In this document: piece after piece, positions 1 to 10,600 of the stretch
Layout: each line of letters begins with the position of its first letter
How positions within the stretch are numbered: the first letter of the stretch is position 1
Source: Paracyclopina nana
Taxonomy: Eukaryota > Arthropoda > Copepoda > Cyclopoida > Cyclopettidae
Direction: 5' to 3'
Assembly: GCA_019096065.1 (NCBI GenBank)
Contig: JAGUCH010000004.1
Coordinates: forward strand, 2,480,001 to 2,544,000
DNA length: 64,000 nt
Notes under the pieces: generated by a model
Seen by the model: only the letters and a program-made list of their open reading frames with translations
Databases searched by the model: none
What the model was told of the DNA's origin: nothing
Program-made: the position numbers and the translations under genes

Positions 1-530
1 CAAATCACAGCTAAGCTGAGCAAATCAAAGCTGAGCTGAGCATAAAACAGCTGAGCTGAACAAATCACAGCTGAGCTGAGCATGTGACAGCCAAGCTGAA
101 ATAGTTATAGATGAGACAAGAAAGTAACAGCCCATCTGAGCTAAACTGTGCCAGTTTTACCCTAGCTGAACATGTTACAACCAAGCTGAACAAGCCATAC
201 TACTCCAGAGCAATTCACAGCTGACCTGAACCAGTCTCTGTAGAGGTGAGCAAGTCATAGCCAAGTTGAGCAATTAACAGCCTAGCTGAGCAAGTCGCAG
301 CTCACCGGATCAATTCACAGCTGAGCTGATCAAGTCACAGCTGAGCTGATCAAGTCACAGCTGAGCTGATCAAGTCACAGCTGAGCTGATCAATTCAAGG
401 CTGTGCTGATCATTTCACAGCTGAGCTGATCAATTCACATATGAGATGAGCACGTTTTAGCCAAGCTGAGCAAGTCACAACCAAGCTGAGCAATTTACTG
501 CATCGCTGAGCAATTCACATCTAAGTCAAA
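1..530. repeat. 20-bp minisatellite array, truncated by window edge
   Basis: About 26 degenerate copies of a 20-bp unit, best version CAAGTCACAGCTGAGCTGAT, run head to tail and begin before the window. The cleanest copies are at 301-440 and the flanks are more diverged. Each good unit contains the E-box palindrome CAGCTG. No ORF of note crosses it. Confidence 0.9.
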
Positions 531-1844
531 GTCACAGTCATAAGTTATTGTCACTGATTTGAAATCAGCGGCACTTCAGGTTCTCAGTCCGTTTTAGTTT
601 AAGTCACCAGACTGCACAGCTGAAAGTTCTGGAGCAAAAGAAAAGAAGGATGTTGGTAAGAATGGCTAAGCTTAGTTGTTTGTGGTAGAATCAAATTGCC
701 CACTATAACTTTTCAGGAAATCAAGATAAACACTTGCGTTGTCATGTTTGAAAAAAGCTCAGTTTTTTTGGCGACTCATCTTTCCTGATATATCGGATTC
801 CCCCCGCCTACACACGCGTGAATCGAAACTGATATCAATTTTCTGGTTAATAAATGACAACCCTACTAAAAACCAGGAGGACAACCTTTTATGAGTCCTC
901 CTACTTGAAGTAGGCTTTTTTACAGCCTTCAAACGTTTCTGCAAAACAAGAGACTCTGCATAACGAAGTGTGCACGATTTAGAGCTTTTTTATGCCATTT
1001 CGTGCGAAAAATGCTCGGGCAAAACTGCAATAATAGGTATGCTGATTTGGCGAAATATTCAAGGATGGAAGAAACCCAACAATGGTAGCGTTATCAAGTT
1101 ATCTGGTTGCATGTGCCAAAGAATGCATTGTTGCTCTCGGTGGCAGTTTGACCGATTATTTTCTTGTCAATCACCTTTTTGGTTAGTCAAGTCCAGCTAC
1201 CCAATATGGCCATGTGTGGTTTCGTCCGGAATCCACCCACTGTGCTGAGCCTGGCGCGGCGGCGACGCTGCAGCTTTCTTCCTCAAGTTGAACACCTACG
1301 AAATGAACCCACCTTGTTAAACTCACCTGCGGAATACAACGTGGATTTTCGGCCACTTCCTACAGACCGATTGGGGCCAAATTTTCACCAGGCCTTCCTT
1401 ACTATGTGGGCATTGAGGCTGGCGAGAAAAATCCGGCCTCCGCACTTTCGAGGCCGTTCTGCGAGCCTTCAAAGGTACCAAGTGGCGTCTCGGGTCCGAA
1501 GGCTCCCACACGAAACTTTGGTTTGGAGCTGACACCTCCACATTTTCCTGGCGGCGATGGAACATTTAAAAAAGGGAATCCGCGCAGCTACGATGGATGC
1601 TTTTTGGATGCAATCATCAACCACGCGGAAAAAAATGGCAACCGCGCAGATTGCCGCTGCTCCATGGAAAATTGGATCGGGCGGTTGAAAACCGAATTAG
1701 CGCAAGACATGACGCGCACCCAATTAGACTATAAGGGAGGTCTAATCTTTTACCTATGCTTGCCGACACTTGCCTCTTAATTCCATGCTTTTCGCAATGC
1801 TTTTTTCGTCCATTTTAGGCTGATTTTCCGAACGTACAGCCTAA
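531..1844. other. Intergenic stretch with a local G+C-rich patch
   Basis: No gene could be supported. The part at about 1160-1760 is richer in G+C than its surroundings and has overlapping open frames on both strands. None starts convincingly or resembles a family I know. It could be a decayed element or an unrecognised exon. Confidence 0.4.
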
Positions 1845-1920
1845 ACGCGAATTTGCAAAAACGCGAATTTACAAAGACGCGAATTTACAAAGACGCGAAT
1901 ACACAAAAACGCAAATTAAA
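1845..1920. repeat. 16-bp tandem repeat, about 4.7 copies
   Basis: Copies at 1845-1860, 1861-1876, 1877-1892 and 1893-1908 follow the unit ACGCGAATTTACAAAG with one to three changes, and a partial copy follows. The two middle copies are identical. Confidence 0.9.
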
Positions 1921-2695
1921 AAATAGAGAAGCAAAAAAGTAGTAAATTACAACTTTTGCGGTTTTTCTCGTTTTTTCGCGAGAATTTTTACTCCAGAAAA
2001 CTTTATAGAATGTCTAACAATGTTCGCAGAAAATAAGATTTCAGATAAACTGAGTCGAAATTTTTTAGTTTTTATGATGTCAAAAAATTGAGGGACATTC
2101 TGTGCCTAAGAAAATATCATAGTGAATTGACATGCACAATTCATAAATTGCACATTTTATTGCTATGCACACTTTTCTACATATAAATGTGCATCTTATT
2201 AGCGTGAGAACAAAAATCGTGCAGTAGCCTGGCCACAAATCAACAATTAGCAGATTTTCCACGCCAAGAATCAAGAGGAGATTTTTATCGCGAGAAAAAT
2301 GTATCAAAGTGACGCCTTAGAGGCAGCAATAATAATATAGGAGGTGGCTTCAAAAAAGGTCCAGATGTGAGGGAGACTTGACAAATTGGTCTGCTTGAAT
2401 GAAGTTGTCCAAGGTGCAATCCACGTTTTTGGGCAGATTTAACCCTTGTAAATCTGACCCAAAATGGGAGGCAAGGCTACGCCCAAAGTGGACAACAAAA
2501 CTATAAATATCAACCATCACGAAAATCTCTATTAAAAAAAATAAGCCAGCACAACTACATTCTGCGTAGGCTCATATTCAATTATGACGCCAGACACTAA
2601 CTAGGTCAACAAGATGCGTAGGTAAAAGTACATTTATTTTGGTCTCTATTGCAATGTTAGTAAGTTCAGTCTTGACAATGCTACTGTTCACTCTG
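1921..2695. other. Intergenic, nothing recognised
   Basis: A/T-rich sequence with short homopolymer runs and no supported ORF. Its right end may include the 3' UTR of the minus-strand HLH gene that follows. Confidence 0.5.
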
Positions 2696-3115
2696 CTATC
2701 GCATTCTCACATTATGCCTCATATTTTCGTCTTTGCGTCCCACTTTTTTGTCACTCGCATTTATAGCCACTAATTTCGGCGGCAGATGGTGACACTGTAA
2801 GCTCGCTCGGGCTCTTTTCGACCCATCAGGGCCCCAGCTGTGGTTCAACTGGTTCTGCAGCGCTTCAATATATGCCACGCATGCATCAATGATTTCAAGC
2901 TGGAATTAAAATAAGCCATCGAATAATGCCAATTTAAAAAAAAATAGTATGGCATAAATTACCTCAGAAATATCGCTTCGGTTCGCCACTTGAGGAATGA
3001 GTGATTGCAAAATGTGGAATTCTGCCTGAATTAGAGTGTCACTATTGTTTTGCTGTGGTTGCAGTCCAGCGTCGGAGTTTTTCCGTTTTCTTGAGTTTTT
3101 GCACCGTAAAGTCAT
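2696..3115 (-). CDS. Id/extramacrochaetae-like HLH protein (no basic region)
   Basis: Two exons on the minus strand, 3115-2963 and 2899-2696, are joined by a 63-bp GT-AG intron in phase 0 and give a protein of about 118 residues. The helix-loop-helix spans roughly residues 33-70. Helix 1 contains LQSLIPQV, a loop with NRSDISE follows, and helix 2 starts LEIIDACVAYIEALQ. The split falls in the loop, and LEII plus the Y-I-x-x-LQ spacing is the Id/emc signature. Ahead of helix 1 is an RKRK patch but no E-x-x-R DNA-contact pattern. That suggests a dominant-negative HLH that sequesters bHLH activators. The ATG at 3115 was chosen because an in-frame stop lies 30 bases upstream. The tail is basic and unlike known Id proteins. 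The family call is by pattern only, and a divergent bHLH is the alternative. Confidence 0.65.
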
Positions 3116-3935
3116 GTTTAGGGCCTGGTGGTTGGCGCGCAAATGTCATCTTCAATAATTTCCGACATGGGCACACTGTGGATGCCGGCACTCCCGCGCC
3201 CGAATCTCAATAGTACCAAGAAACAGGTGAAAGAAGCAAACCGGCTCAGAAGCCACGAATGCCCATTCAACCATTCAATAGCTGGCAACAGAAAAATCAA
3301 TTCATATATGACCCTTTTTCGACCCCTCACATTAACACAAAAAATAGCTTGTTCTTGGAGGCGACCAGCCTTTTTTAAGGCGCCCAGATTTCAACTAATT
3401 ATTACTAAAAATGCCCAATTTTTGGCATTTGTTCGATATTTTTAGAGTTCTGCTAAGCCACAGTCGGCCTTATTAGGCAATTCTTGATAAGGCTGTTATT
3501 TTTTAACTTTTTTTTAGCTGTTGTACATTGCCTCATGATGTTTGCATAAAAACTCATTATAAGCTGCTGCTAAAAGGGCCTTTTATCGGAAAAAACCCGA
3601 GCGAAACTTTTTTATGCCGATTGTGAACTAGGGCGTCAATTTCAATAAGCTAACCAGGAACATTGCAGAAAAGAAAAGTCGGATTACTTTTTGCATTTCG
3701 AGCTCGGAAACAGAGCTGAAAACTCGTTTCTGCAGCACATGAAATGTTAAAAAGCATTGTGCGAGCACATGGCGCTACTCGCAGCAGCAGTTGTACACAT
3801 AACTAATCTTGCAACGCTGCACCGCAAAGAAGGAACTTGATCACAGATTAGAAGAAGCTCAAAGTCCAAAACTGAAATGTAATCTCTCTCAAATCAGCTG
3901 ACATTTGTCACTTATTTTCCTGACCTGATCTGAGC
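3116..3935. other. Intergenic between divergent HLH and seipin genes
   Basis: The two flanking genes are transcribed away from each other, so promoters of both should lie here. Short open frames occur but lack starts, splice signals or family resemblance. No TATA or initiator pair stands out. Confidence 0.4.
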
Positions 3936-4966
3936 ATGAAATCGTCCAAGTTCGCCCGATTCCGGGCCATTCCCGAAGCAGCAACGCAAAAGGCAGAGGC
4001 CCTAATTTTGTTGGCTCGCGCCCTCATCATCCAGTCCATCACCTTTGTCCTCGCTTCCGGTCTACTGTTAGTGGTCTCAGTGTTCATTTACGGCAGCTTT
4101 TACTTTGCATTTGTACCAGCGCCAGTGCACCAAGGACCGGTTCATTTGGTGTTTGAACCGTGCCAAGAACAAATGGGCAAATGTGGATTTTTGAACGCCA
4201 GCCTCACCCTTTCTGAGCGGAACCCCATACTGATGACAGGCCAACAATACATGCTCACGTTGAGCTTGGAAATGCCAGAATCTGACGTCAATCGCAACCT
4301 GGGCATGTTCATGACTTGCGCGCAGCTGAAGAGCGCAGGTCAACAGCTGGTGCGAAATGCATGCAGGTCAACCATGCTGAGATACAAATCTGAGTCAGTC
4401 CGATATTTGGGGCTCTATTTTCAATGGCCTTTCCTGCTGACTGGTTATTCAGATGAAAAGCAGTGGATTCATGTGCCCCTCCTAGAAGATTTCCTGGATG
4501 ACCCCCTGCACCCAGCCACAAGATTGGATTTCCAAGTAAAGTAAATCAATAACATAAAAGCCATTAACTAACAATTGCTGCTAATTGCCAGGTGCAATCT
4601 AGGTATGCTGAGGTGTACAGTGCCCACTACAGAATTGATGCGAAATTCAGCGGCTTGCGATACATCATGTTCCATTACCCAGCGACAGCTGCCATTTTCG
4701 GATCGGGGCTTAACATGTTCATTTTGGCGGGAATTTTGATTTTGTCTTGGTACAGATTTTTCGCCCAGCCACTATCTCCCAGTGAGGATATGGAGGAGTT
4801 CAAAGACCCCTTTGACAATTTGGAAGAGTCCAATTTATTGGGAGGAAGTGTGGAAACTCTGGTCAAGAAAGAAGGTGAAAACAAGGAGGACGCTAATGAG
4901 AAAAAGGAAGAAGATTTCGAAGACTTTGGATTGCCAGATTTCACATCACACAAAGATCTATGGTGA
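3936..4966 (+). CDS. Seipin: Seipin (BSCL2 family)
   Basis: Seipin is an ER membrane protein at ER-lipid droplet contacts that organises droplet formation. Two exons, 3936-4535 and 4592-4966, are joined in phase 0 across a 56-bp intron and give 324 residues. Another GT five bases downstream would break the frame. A first membrane helix lies at about residues 31-60. The lumenal domain includes FEPC, a C-G-F step, GQQYMLTLSLEMPES, the N-LGMFM motif and a conserved RSTML-Y stretch. A second helix spans about residues 230-257. An acidic, lysine-rich cytosolic tail follows, as in other seipins, and the length is typical for invertebrate members. A poly(A) signal candidate lies in the A/T-rich run near 5255-5275. 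Confidence 0.93.
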
Positions 4967-5982
4967 TGACAGTTCCTCGCAATGCTTCACAATATTTTTT
5001 CTAAATAGGCCTTTTCGTCACTTAAATGCTACTTTAAAGGAAAATGATCCTAGTCACCCTTGCAAAGCCTTGTGAAGCATTGCAGACCAACTTTTTTCCC
5101 CACCGAAAACACAAACAGAAGAAGGCTGGAAAAATGCAGTTTTCAACCGAGTTCAATAAGTTTTCAATCGATATTATCAGTCACCGCCATCAAGTTCAGA
5201 ATTGCAGCTAAGGTTGCGTGAATTCTATCATAAACTTTCCGCTAAAAAAGCACTCAAAAATAAAAAATTAATAAATATGTGCAAGAAAATCATTTTTTAA
5301 TTTTTTGAAACTGCAAAGCTGTTAAGCAATAAATGAGCCAATGTTTTTGCGAAAAAAACCTTACAATATTGGGGATCTCGCGAAACAGGAAGTGCCGGTT
5401 TAAAAATTCAACCCATGTCATAGGATGTTGCCACCCTACGTACGAAGCAACAGTAGACCCTGGTGAAAACAGTTTTACAGCACAGTGGGAAAACAGGGCA
5501 AAAAATGAGGAAATGCATAGGAGCATGCTTGGTAGTGATTTTTTGCAGGCAATGCTCCCGCTGTGCGCAATGTCACCAATACAGGAAGAAAAATCAGTCT
5601 TTTGTGAAATTTGTTCCATATAGCTACTCGGGGTGGAAAATGCTACACAAAATTACAATGCTAAATAGTAAAAGAAGTGGACGCAGTTGTGAAGGAGGAA
5701 ACCTGATCAAGTCGTTTGCAATGAATGCCGACTGGCTGAAATGCAAAAATTGTGCTTTTTGGAGCAATTGAATAAGTGCTACTAATAATGCTGCTCCACA
5801 GAAGAAAGACACAATTCAGCCAAGTTCGCTTAAACGTGAAGGTGAGTCATCACTTTCCTAACTATCTATTTCCTCATGATTAGGATTTTCTCAGCTTGAA
5901 GCCTGGTTATTTCAATTTTCTTGCAAAATATATCCTCTTCTCAAAATTGCTGACTTGCCAAATAATTTGTTTTCATCGCTTA
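4967..5982. other. Intergenic, nothing recognised
   Basis: Contains the probable seipin 3' UTR. No further ORF could be supported. Overlapping frames at about 5290-5800 look accidental because they lack real starts or family resemblance. Confidence 0.45.
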
Positions 5983-6204
5983 GGCATGGTTCACCAGCTT
6001 ATAATATCTGATATTTTGTCAAAATATCGGAGCGAAATACTGAGAAACAGAGAATTTAGATACTGTAGCAGGATGGCTCTTGGTACCAAAAGACCGAATC
6101 CGAAGAAAAAATCTAAAAAATGATTTTGGAAGTACTAGATTTTTGCAAATATCAGCATAATATCGCTCGATATTTTGATCATAATATCGCAAGTGAACCA
6201 GGCC
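5983..6204. mobile_element. MITE family A, copy 1 (PIF/Harbinger-like)
   Basis: A 222-bp non-autonomous element with terminal inverted repeats beginning GGCATGGTTCACC and ending GGTGAACC-like GTGAACCAGGCC. Target duplications TTA flank it at 5980-5982 and 6205-6207. A three-base TTA/TAA duplication and GG-starting ends are hallmarks of PIF/Harbinger MITEs. It has no coding capacity. It is about 85-90% alike to the neighbouring copy by eye. Confidence 0.88.
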
Positions 6205-6219
6205 TTAATTGGACACTAA

Positions 6220-6440
6220 GGCATGGTTCACCTGCATATTATGGCTGATATTTTGTCAAAATATCGGAGCGAAATGCTGAGAAACTGAGAATTTAGATGC
6301 TGTTGTAGGATGGATTTTGGTGCCAAAAGACCGAATCCGAAGAAAAAATCTAAAAAATGTTTTTGGAAGTACCTGATATTTGCAAATATCAGCATAATAT
6401 CGCTCGATATTTTGATCATAATATCGCAGGTGAACCAGGC
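6220..6440. mobile_element. MITE family A, copy 2
   Basis: A 221-bp copy of the same family and orientation as copy 1, only 15 bp away. It has its own target duplication TAA at 6217-6219 and 6441-6443. Its terminal repeats GGCATGGTTCACCTGC and, at the other end, GCAGGTGAACCAGGC are better preserved than in copy 1. A separate duplication for each copy indicates two insertions rather than a segmental duplication. Confidence 0.88.
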
Positions 6441-7625
6441 TAAGACCAGACAATAGGATATCTACTTCTGATTTAAAATTGCGAATAAACTTTAGTTTCA
6501 ATTACATAAAAGCAGTCTACTTATTGCAAGCAAAGCACTAGACAAATCTTCATTTTATCAGTGAGATTTTTCGTGTCAAATTTCATCAGAGTAAAAAAGC
6601 CATTCTTCAACAGAATTAGTTGCACGTGTCACCTCACCCAGTTTGCTTATAGTGATCTTGTTGTTGAGTTTTTCCTCTTTACGCGCTCGCACTTCATACA
6701 GCATTAATGTTTATGTAAGTAAACTAAAACGACCAGACAACCCTCACATGTCCAATAAATTCGGCTATTTCGTATCAATGTGTAAGCAATCATTCATCGC
6801 AGAAAATACAGAGACTTTCGAAAAATACAGCCAAATTTCCTTGGCATTTCTTCAAAGCATCCAAGTCCAGCTAGACCAGATAATTTATGACATTTCAGCA
6901 ATCACCCAATAATAAAGAAAGCTACGAAAATTGCGCCTTTTCACCCATCTAGTAAAAGAAAGCCTAATTTTCACGACTATGCTAATGTCATTAGCAGCAT
7001 CCACCCCCCCCTTGATTGCAGAAGAAAGTCATGTCAACCCCCCATACCTAGTTGAAAAAGCTCAAAATCGGCCTAATTTTCCCCATTGCGGATTCTATGT
7101 GTGAAAAATGCATTCCCGAATTCAAAATTTTTAGGCATGATAATTTAATGCAGTCATGAGTCTACAATTAGCAGCAAAGTCAATGTAGAGATGCTTTCTA
7201 CTGATGTTACTTCCTTTTCATTTTTTTTCGAGGTAAAAATAATTTCAAGACTTTCTGTACTTTCAGGAGAAAGCAGAGAGTCGTGACTTGACTTGAAGGA
7301 CAAACCTGGATCTGGATGTGAGCCCAAAAATATAATCAAGCTGTAGGAGATGTGAAGAAACGAGGATTTTCTTGTGCGTGCACTTCAATCACATCAAAAT
7401 AAAGGAAATTCGGACAAAGGAAGAAACGGCTTTTTGCCACCATTTTTGCCAACCGGAAATTCGAGCTCATCAGTAGATATCCTTTGAGGTAAGAGGGAAA
7501 CGTATGAAACAAGGACTGAAAAGTGCATATGCATGGCAATTTGTCCATTTTTCTAGCATAAAAGTTCCCTAATTAGTTTGCTTTCGGAAATTCACAGCTA
7601 CTATTTATGAGAGCTTTTCTCCCAA
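6441..7625. other. Intergenic, with one weak hydrophobic ORF
   Basis: A frame open from about 6595 to 6912 on the plus strand begins with a leucine-rich, signal-like stretch and ends just before AATAAAG. It has no ATG near its start and no family resemblance, so it was not called as a gene. The right end should hold the 5' region of the UNC13-type gene. Confidence 0.4.
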
Positions 7626-10600
7626 ATGAAACTGCTTTCTTCCTTCAACAATCAAATTTCTAGTCTTATTGTCGCTTTAAGGAGCCGAAGCATCAAAGAT
7701 GATCGACTAAAATCAGCATTGATCCAAATTAAAAAGATGAAACGAGTTGGGAGCATTAAACAGGCTTTAAAGCCAAGCTTGAAGTCGAGCAGTAATGCAG
7801 CAAACTCTGATGTGGCCAACAACAACGAGTCAAAGATGAGCAGCAATGGAGTGAGCATCCTGGGAAATACTGGCCCCAGTCTCATCAGCAATGGCCAGTT
7901 GAAGCCTGATTTTCACCTGCCAAAAAGCATCTCCAGCTTCCTCAAGATGGGGACTTTGGGAAGGCAGAAAAAGTCAAAATCAACCCAGGTAAATTTAGAT
8001 TAATGAGGAAGTAAAATTGCACTAGATTGCTGTATCTATTTTTTTTCTTACAGAAGCTAGATCTGATTGAATCAGCTCTCACCCCTCCAATGCCACCAAT
8101 TGCACCCACTGCCAAACTGAGGAGAATCAGCTCAAGTACTCTGTCACTCAGCAACAGAACTAAAAAGAAGCTTCTGACTGTAAGCTTAAAAGTAGTGCAA
8201 AAGGTCACCAATTTCGTAATTGAAAGTATTTGCAGATGGAAGAGTTGTATGTGGAGATTTTGTATTCCATTCTCCACATGATTGGCTGTGATGCAGAGAA
8301 AAATGAGACAGCCTCACTTGTGTCCCATTTGCAAGAAGCTTTTCACATGGAGGAAGAAAAGCACCAGCAACTGCTTGATATTGCCACCATGAGAGAAGAG
8401 CCATACTTGAAAGCCAATGTGGAGATCATTGGAGCAAGAGACCTCCTTGGAAAGGACTTCTTAGGATCAAGTGACCCTTACTGCACGTTTTACCTCACTA
8501 CAAATCCTTTGGCTAGATACAACACTAGCTACAAGCCCAAAACTCTAAATCCCTCTTGGAACGAGGATTTTGTGCTGTAAGTACACTTGCACTGAACAAA
8601 GAGAGGGGAAAAAATAATCTGTATTTTTCCAGAGACGTCAATAGCGTGGAACATGATTGCTTGAGGATTGACGTGTGGGACTTTAACCCAGAGGAGAATG
8701 TCAGCGAGAAATTTCGCAAGTTTGGAGACATCAAGGACTCCCGAGGGCTGAGGAAATTCATCAAGGAGACCTTGCATGCTTCAGCAGGCAAAACAACCTG
8801 TGACCTGCTGGGCAGCGTAGAAATTCCTCTCAAAGTAAGCCAATTTGAAAACTGGGGAATCCAAGGTCCACATTTCTTGCTTTAATTTTTGCTAGGACAT
8901 TCCCTCCTCTGGGATAGAAAAATGGTATCCACTGGCCAAGCCTGAAGCTAGGTCCAAGAAACCAAGGGGAGATATCAGGCTAGGGCTGACCTTGTCCACT
9001 GAAAAGGATCAAAATATAAGTGCCCATGAGCACCGCCACCTTTTGAAAATACTCTTTGCCCATGAACTTCAGCGAATTCAGGTGATTAAGACTGAGGAGT
9101 CCTAAAGGAGACATTTCGTGACTGAAAACGCCACTTTTTTCAGGCTGAGCCTTTCACGTGGGAGGGAACGCTTAGCCCAGAAGCCATAACCATTTTGGCC
9201 CAGCACGCCGTTCAAGGCAAGCTGACTGGCGCGGACACGGCGCTCGCGCGCTGGCTAGTTTTTGCTTACACTCACCATGACTTGCCATTGGACTATGGAG
9301 TTTTCATTCCCACTCTGGAGAAACTCGGATTGGCCCTTAACAATAATATGTTCCACCAAGAGGAAGAAACTCGCTTCCTTGAGGTGGTTGCGTTGTTCCT
9401 TGAAAACTGCAGAGAATATGTCAAGAAGCACAGGCATTTCATTGCCAATGAGCCTGAACTTCACTCTGACCAAATAGAGAGAGTTCTCAGGTAACAAGAG
9501 AATAAAAATTATGCGTACTATCATAGACATTGTTTTTGAATTTTTTAAGGAACCTGAATATTCTCAATGGCATTGTTGAGATCACTGATGAAAATGAAAT
9601 CGGGCTGAGATTGAAGAAAGCAGACGAAGATCAACACAATGGCCAACAGAAGCACTGCATTGCCATGCAAATTCAAATGGCTGCCTTAGAAAGTCTTGAA
9701 AGCTGGTTCAACATAATAAGTGACAAAATGCCTCTGGAAACAAACAGGCTTCTCAAACTGAAAAATGTCTCAGAAATGGTGAACTTTTTCACCAATGACC
9801 TAAGTGGGACCAGCTTAAAGCTCCAAAGGTCATTTCAAGAATCCTTGGGCATTGACTACTGCAGGCTTGCCTATGAAGTCTATGAAAAACACTTGACCGA
9901 AGCATCCAAGAGCCTCACTGAAAGTAGCTGTGACAAACTAAGGCCTGTCATTTTTGGCACTGAGAATGACTATGTGGAGGACACCATAGCCACAGGCACA
10001 ACCTTGTTTGAGCTCTATTTGGCCTTGCAAGAATTTGCCAAAGTGGGAAGTGACATATTCAAAGGGGTGGCAAGAGCTACTGAGATGTACAACAATCATT
10101 CATGGTTCACAAAGGCTGTGACAAGATGGTTGGACATTGCCTTGTACAGGGCCATGGAAAGGATCACCAAGGCAGTTGGCCTGGATGATCTTTTGCCTGT
10201 GGATGAATTTGTGCATCATAGCTCTTCAGCTGTTGACATGAAGACAGTGCTAGTTCAAATCAAGACATTCTGGAAGCAGCTCTCATGGCCAGATGTGGAG
10301 GCATCTTATGCATTCATCTCCAAAATATTGGATGTAAGTTTATTTATTTTCAATGGCATAGCTATTGTCTCTTACTGGCTAGGGCTCATTTTTTGCAACA
10401 ATGCTTTTCTATGGTTGGGCAAACAGTCAATAATGAGCAAGTTGGCAAGCCTTCTGTAGTGGAGTGTGGCTTTCATGAACTCTTCAAACTTGATCTTACC
10501 ATCTCCACCAAAATCCATGAGACAAAAAAGATTTTCCACATCAGCTGGTATCACAATTTGATCTTGATCATCTTTTTGGAGTTGGATTTTCCCCAATTTT

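Noticed and set aside
1164-1780. Overlapping plus-strand open frames in a G+C-rich patch
   Set aside because: Three frames are open at once, starts are not convincing and no motif or splice partner was found.
6595-6912. Leucine-rich frame that could be a secreted peptide exon
   Set aside because: It has no ATG and no upstream exon that joins in phase. AATAAA after the stop is the only support.
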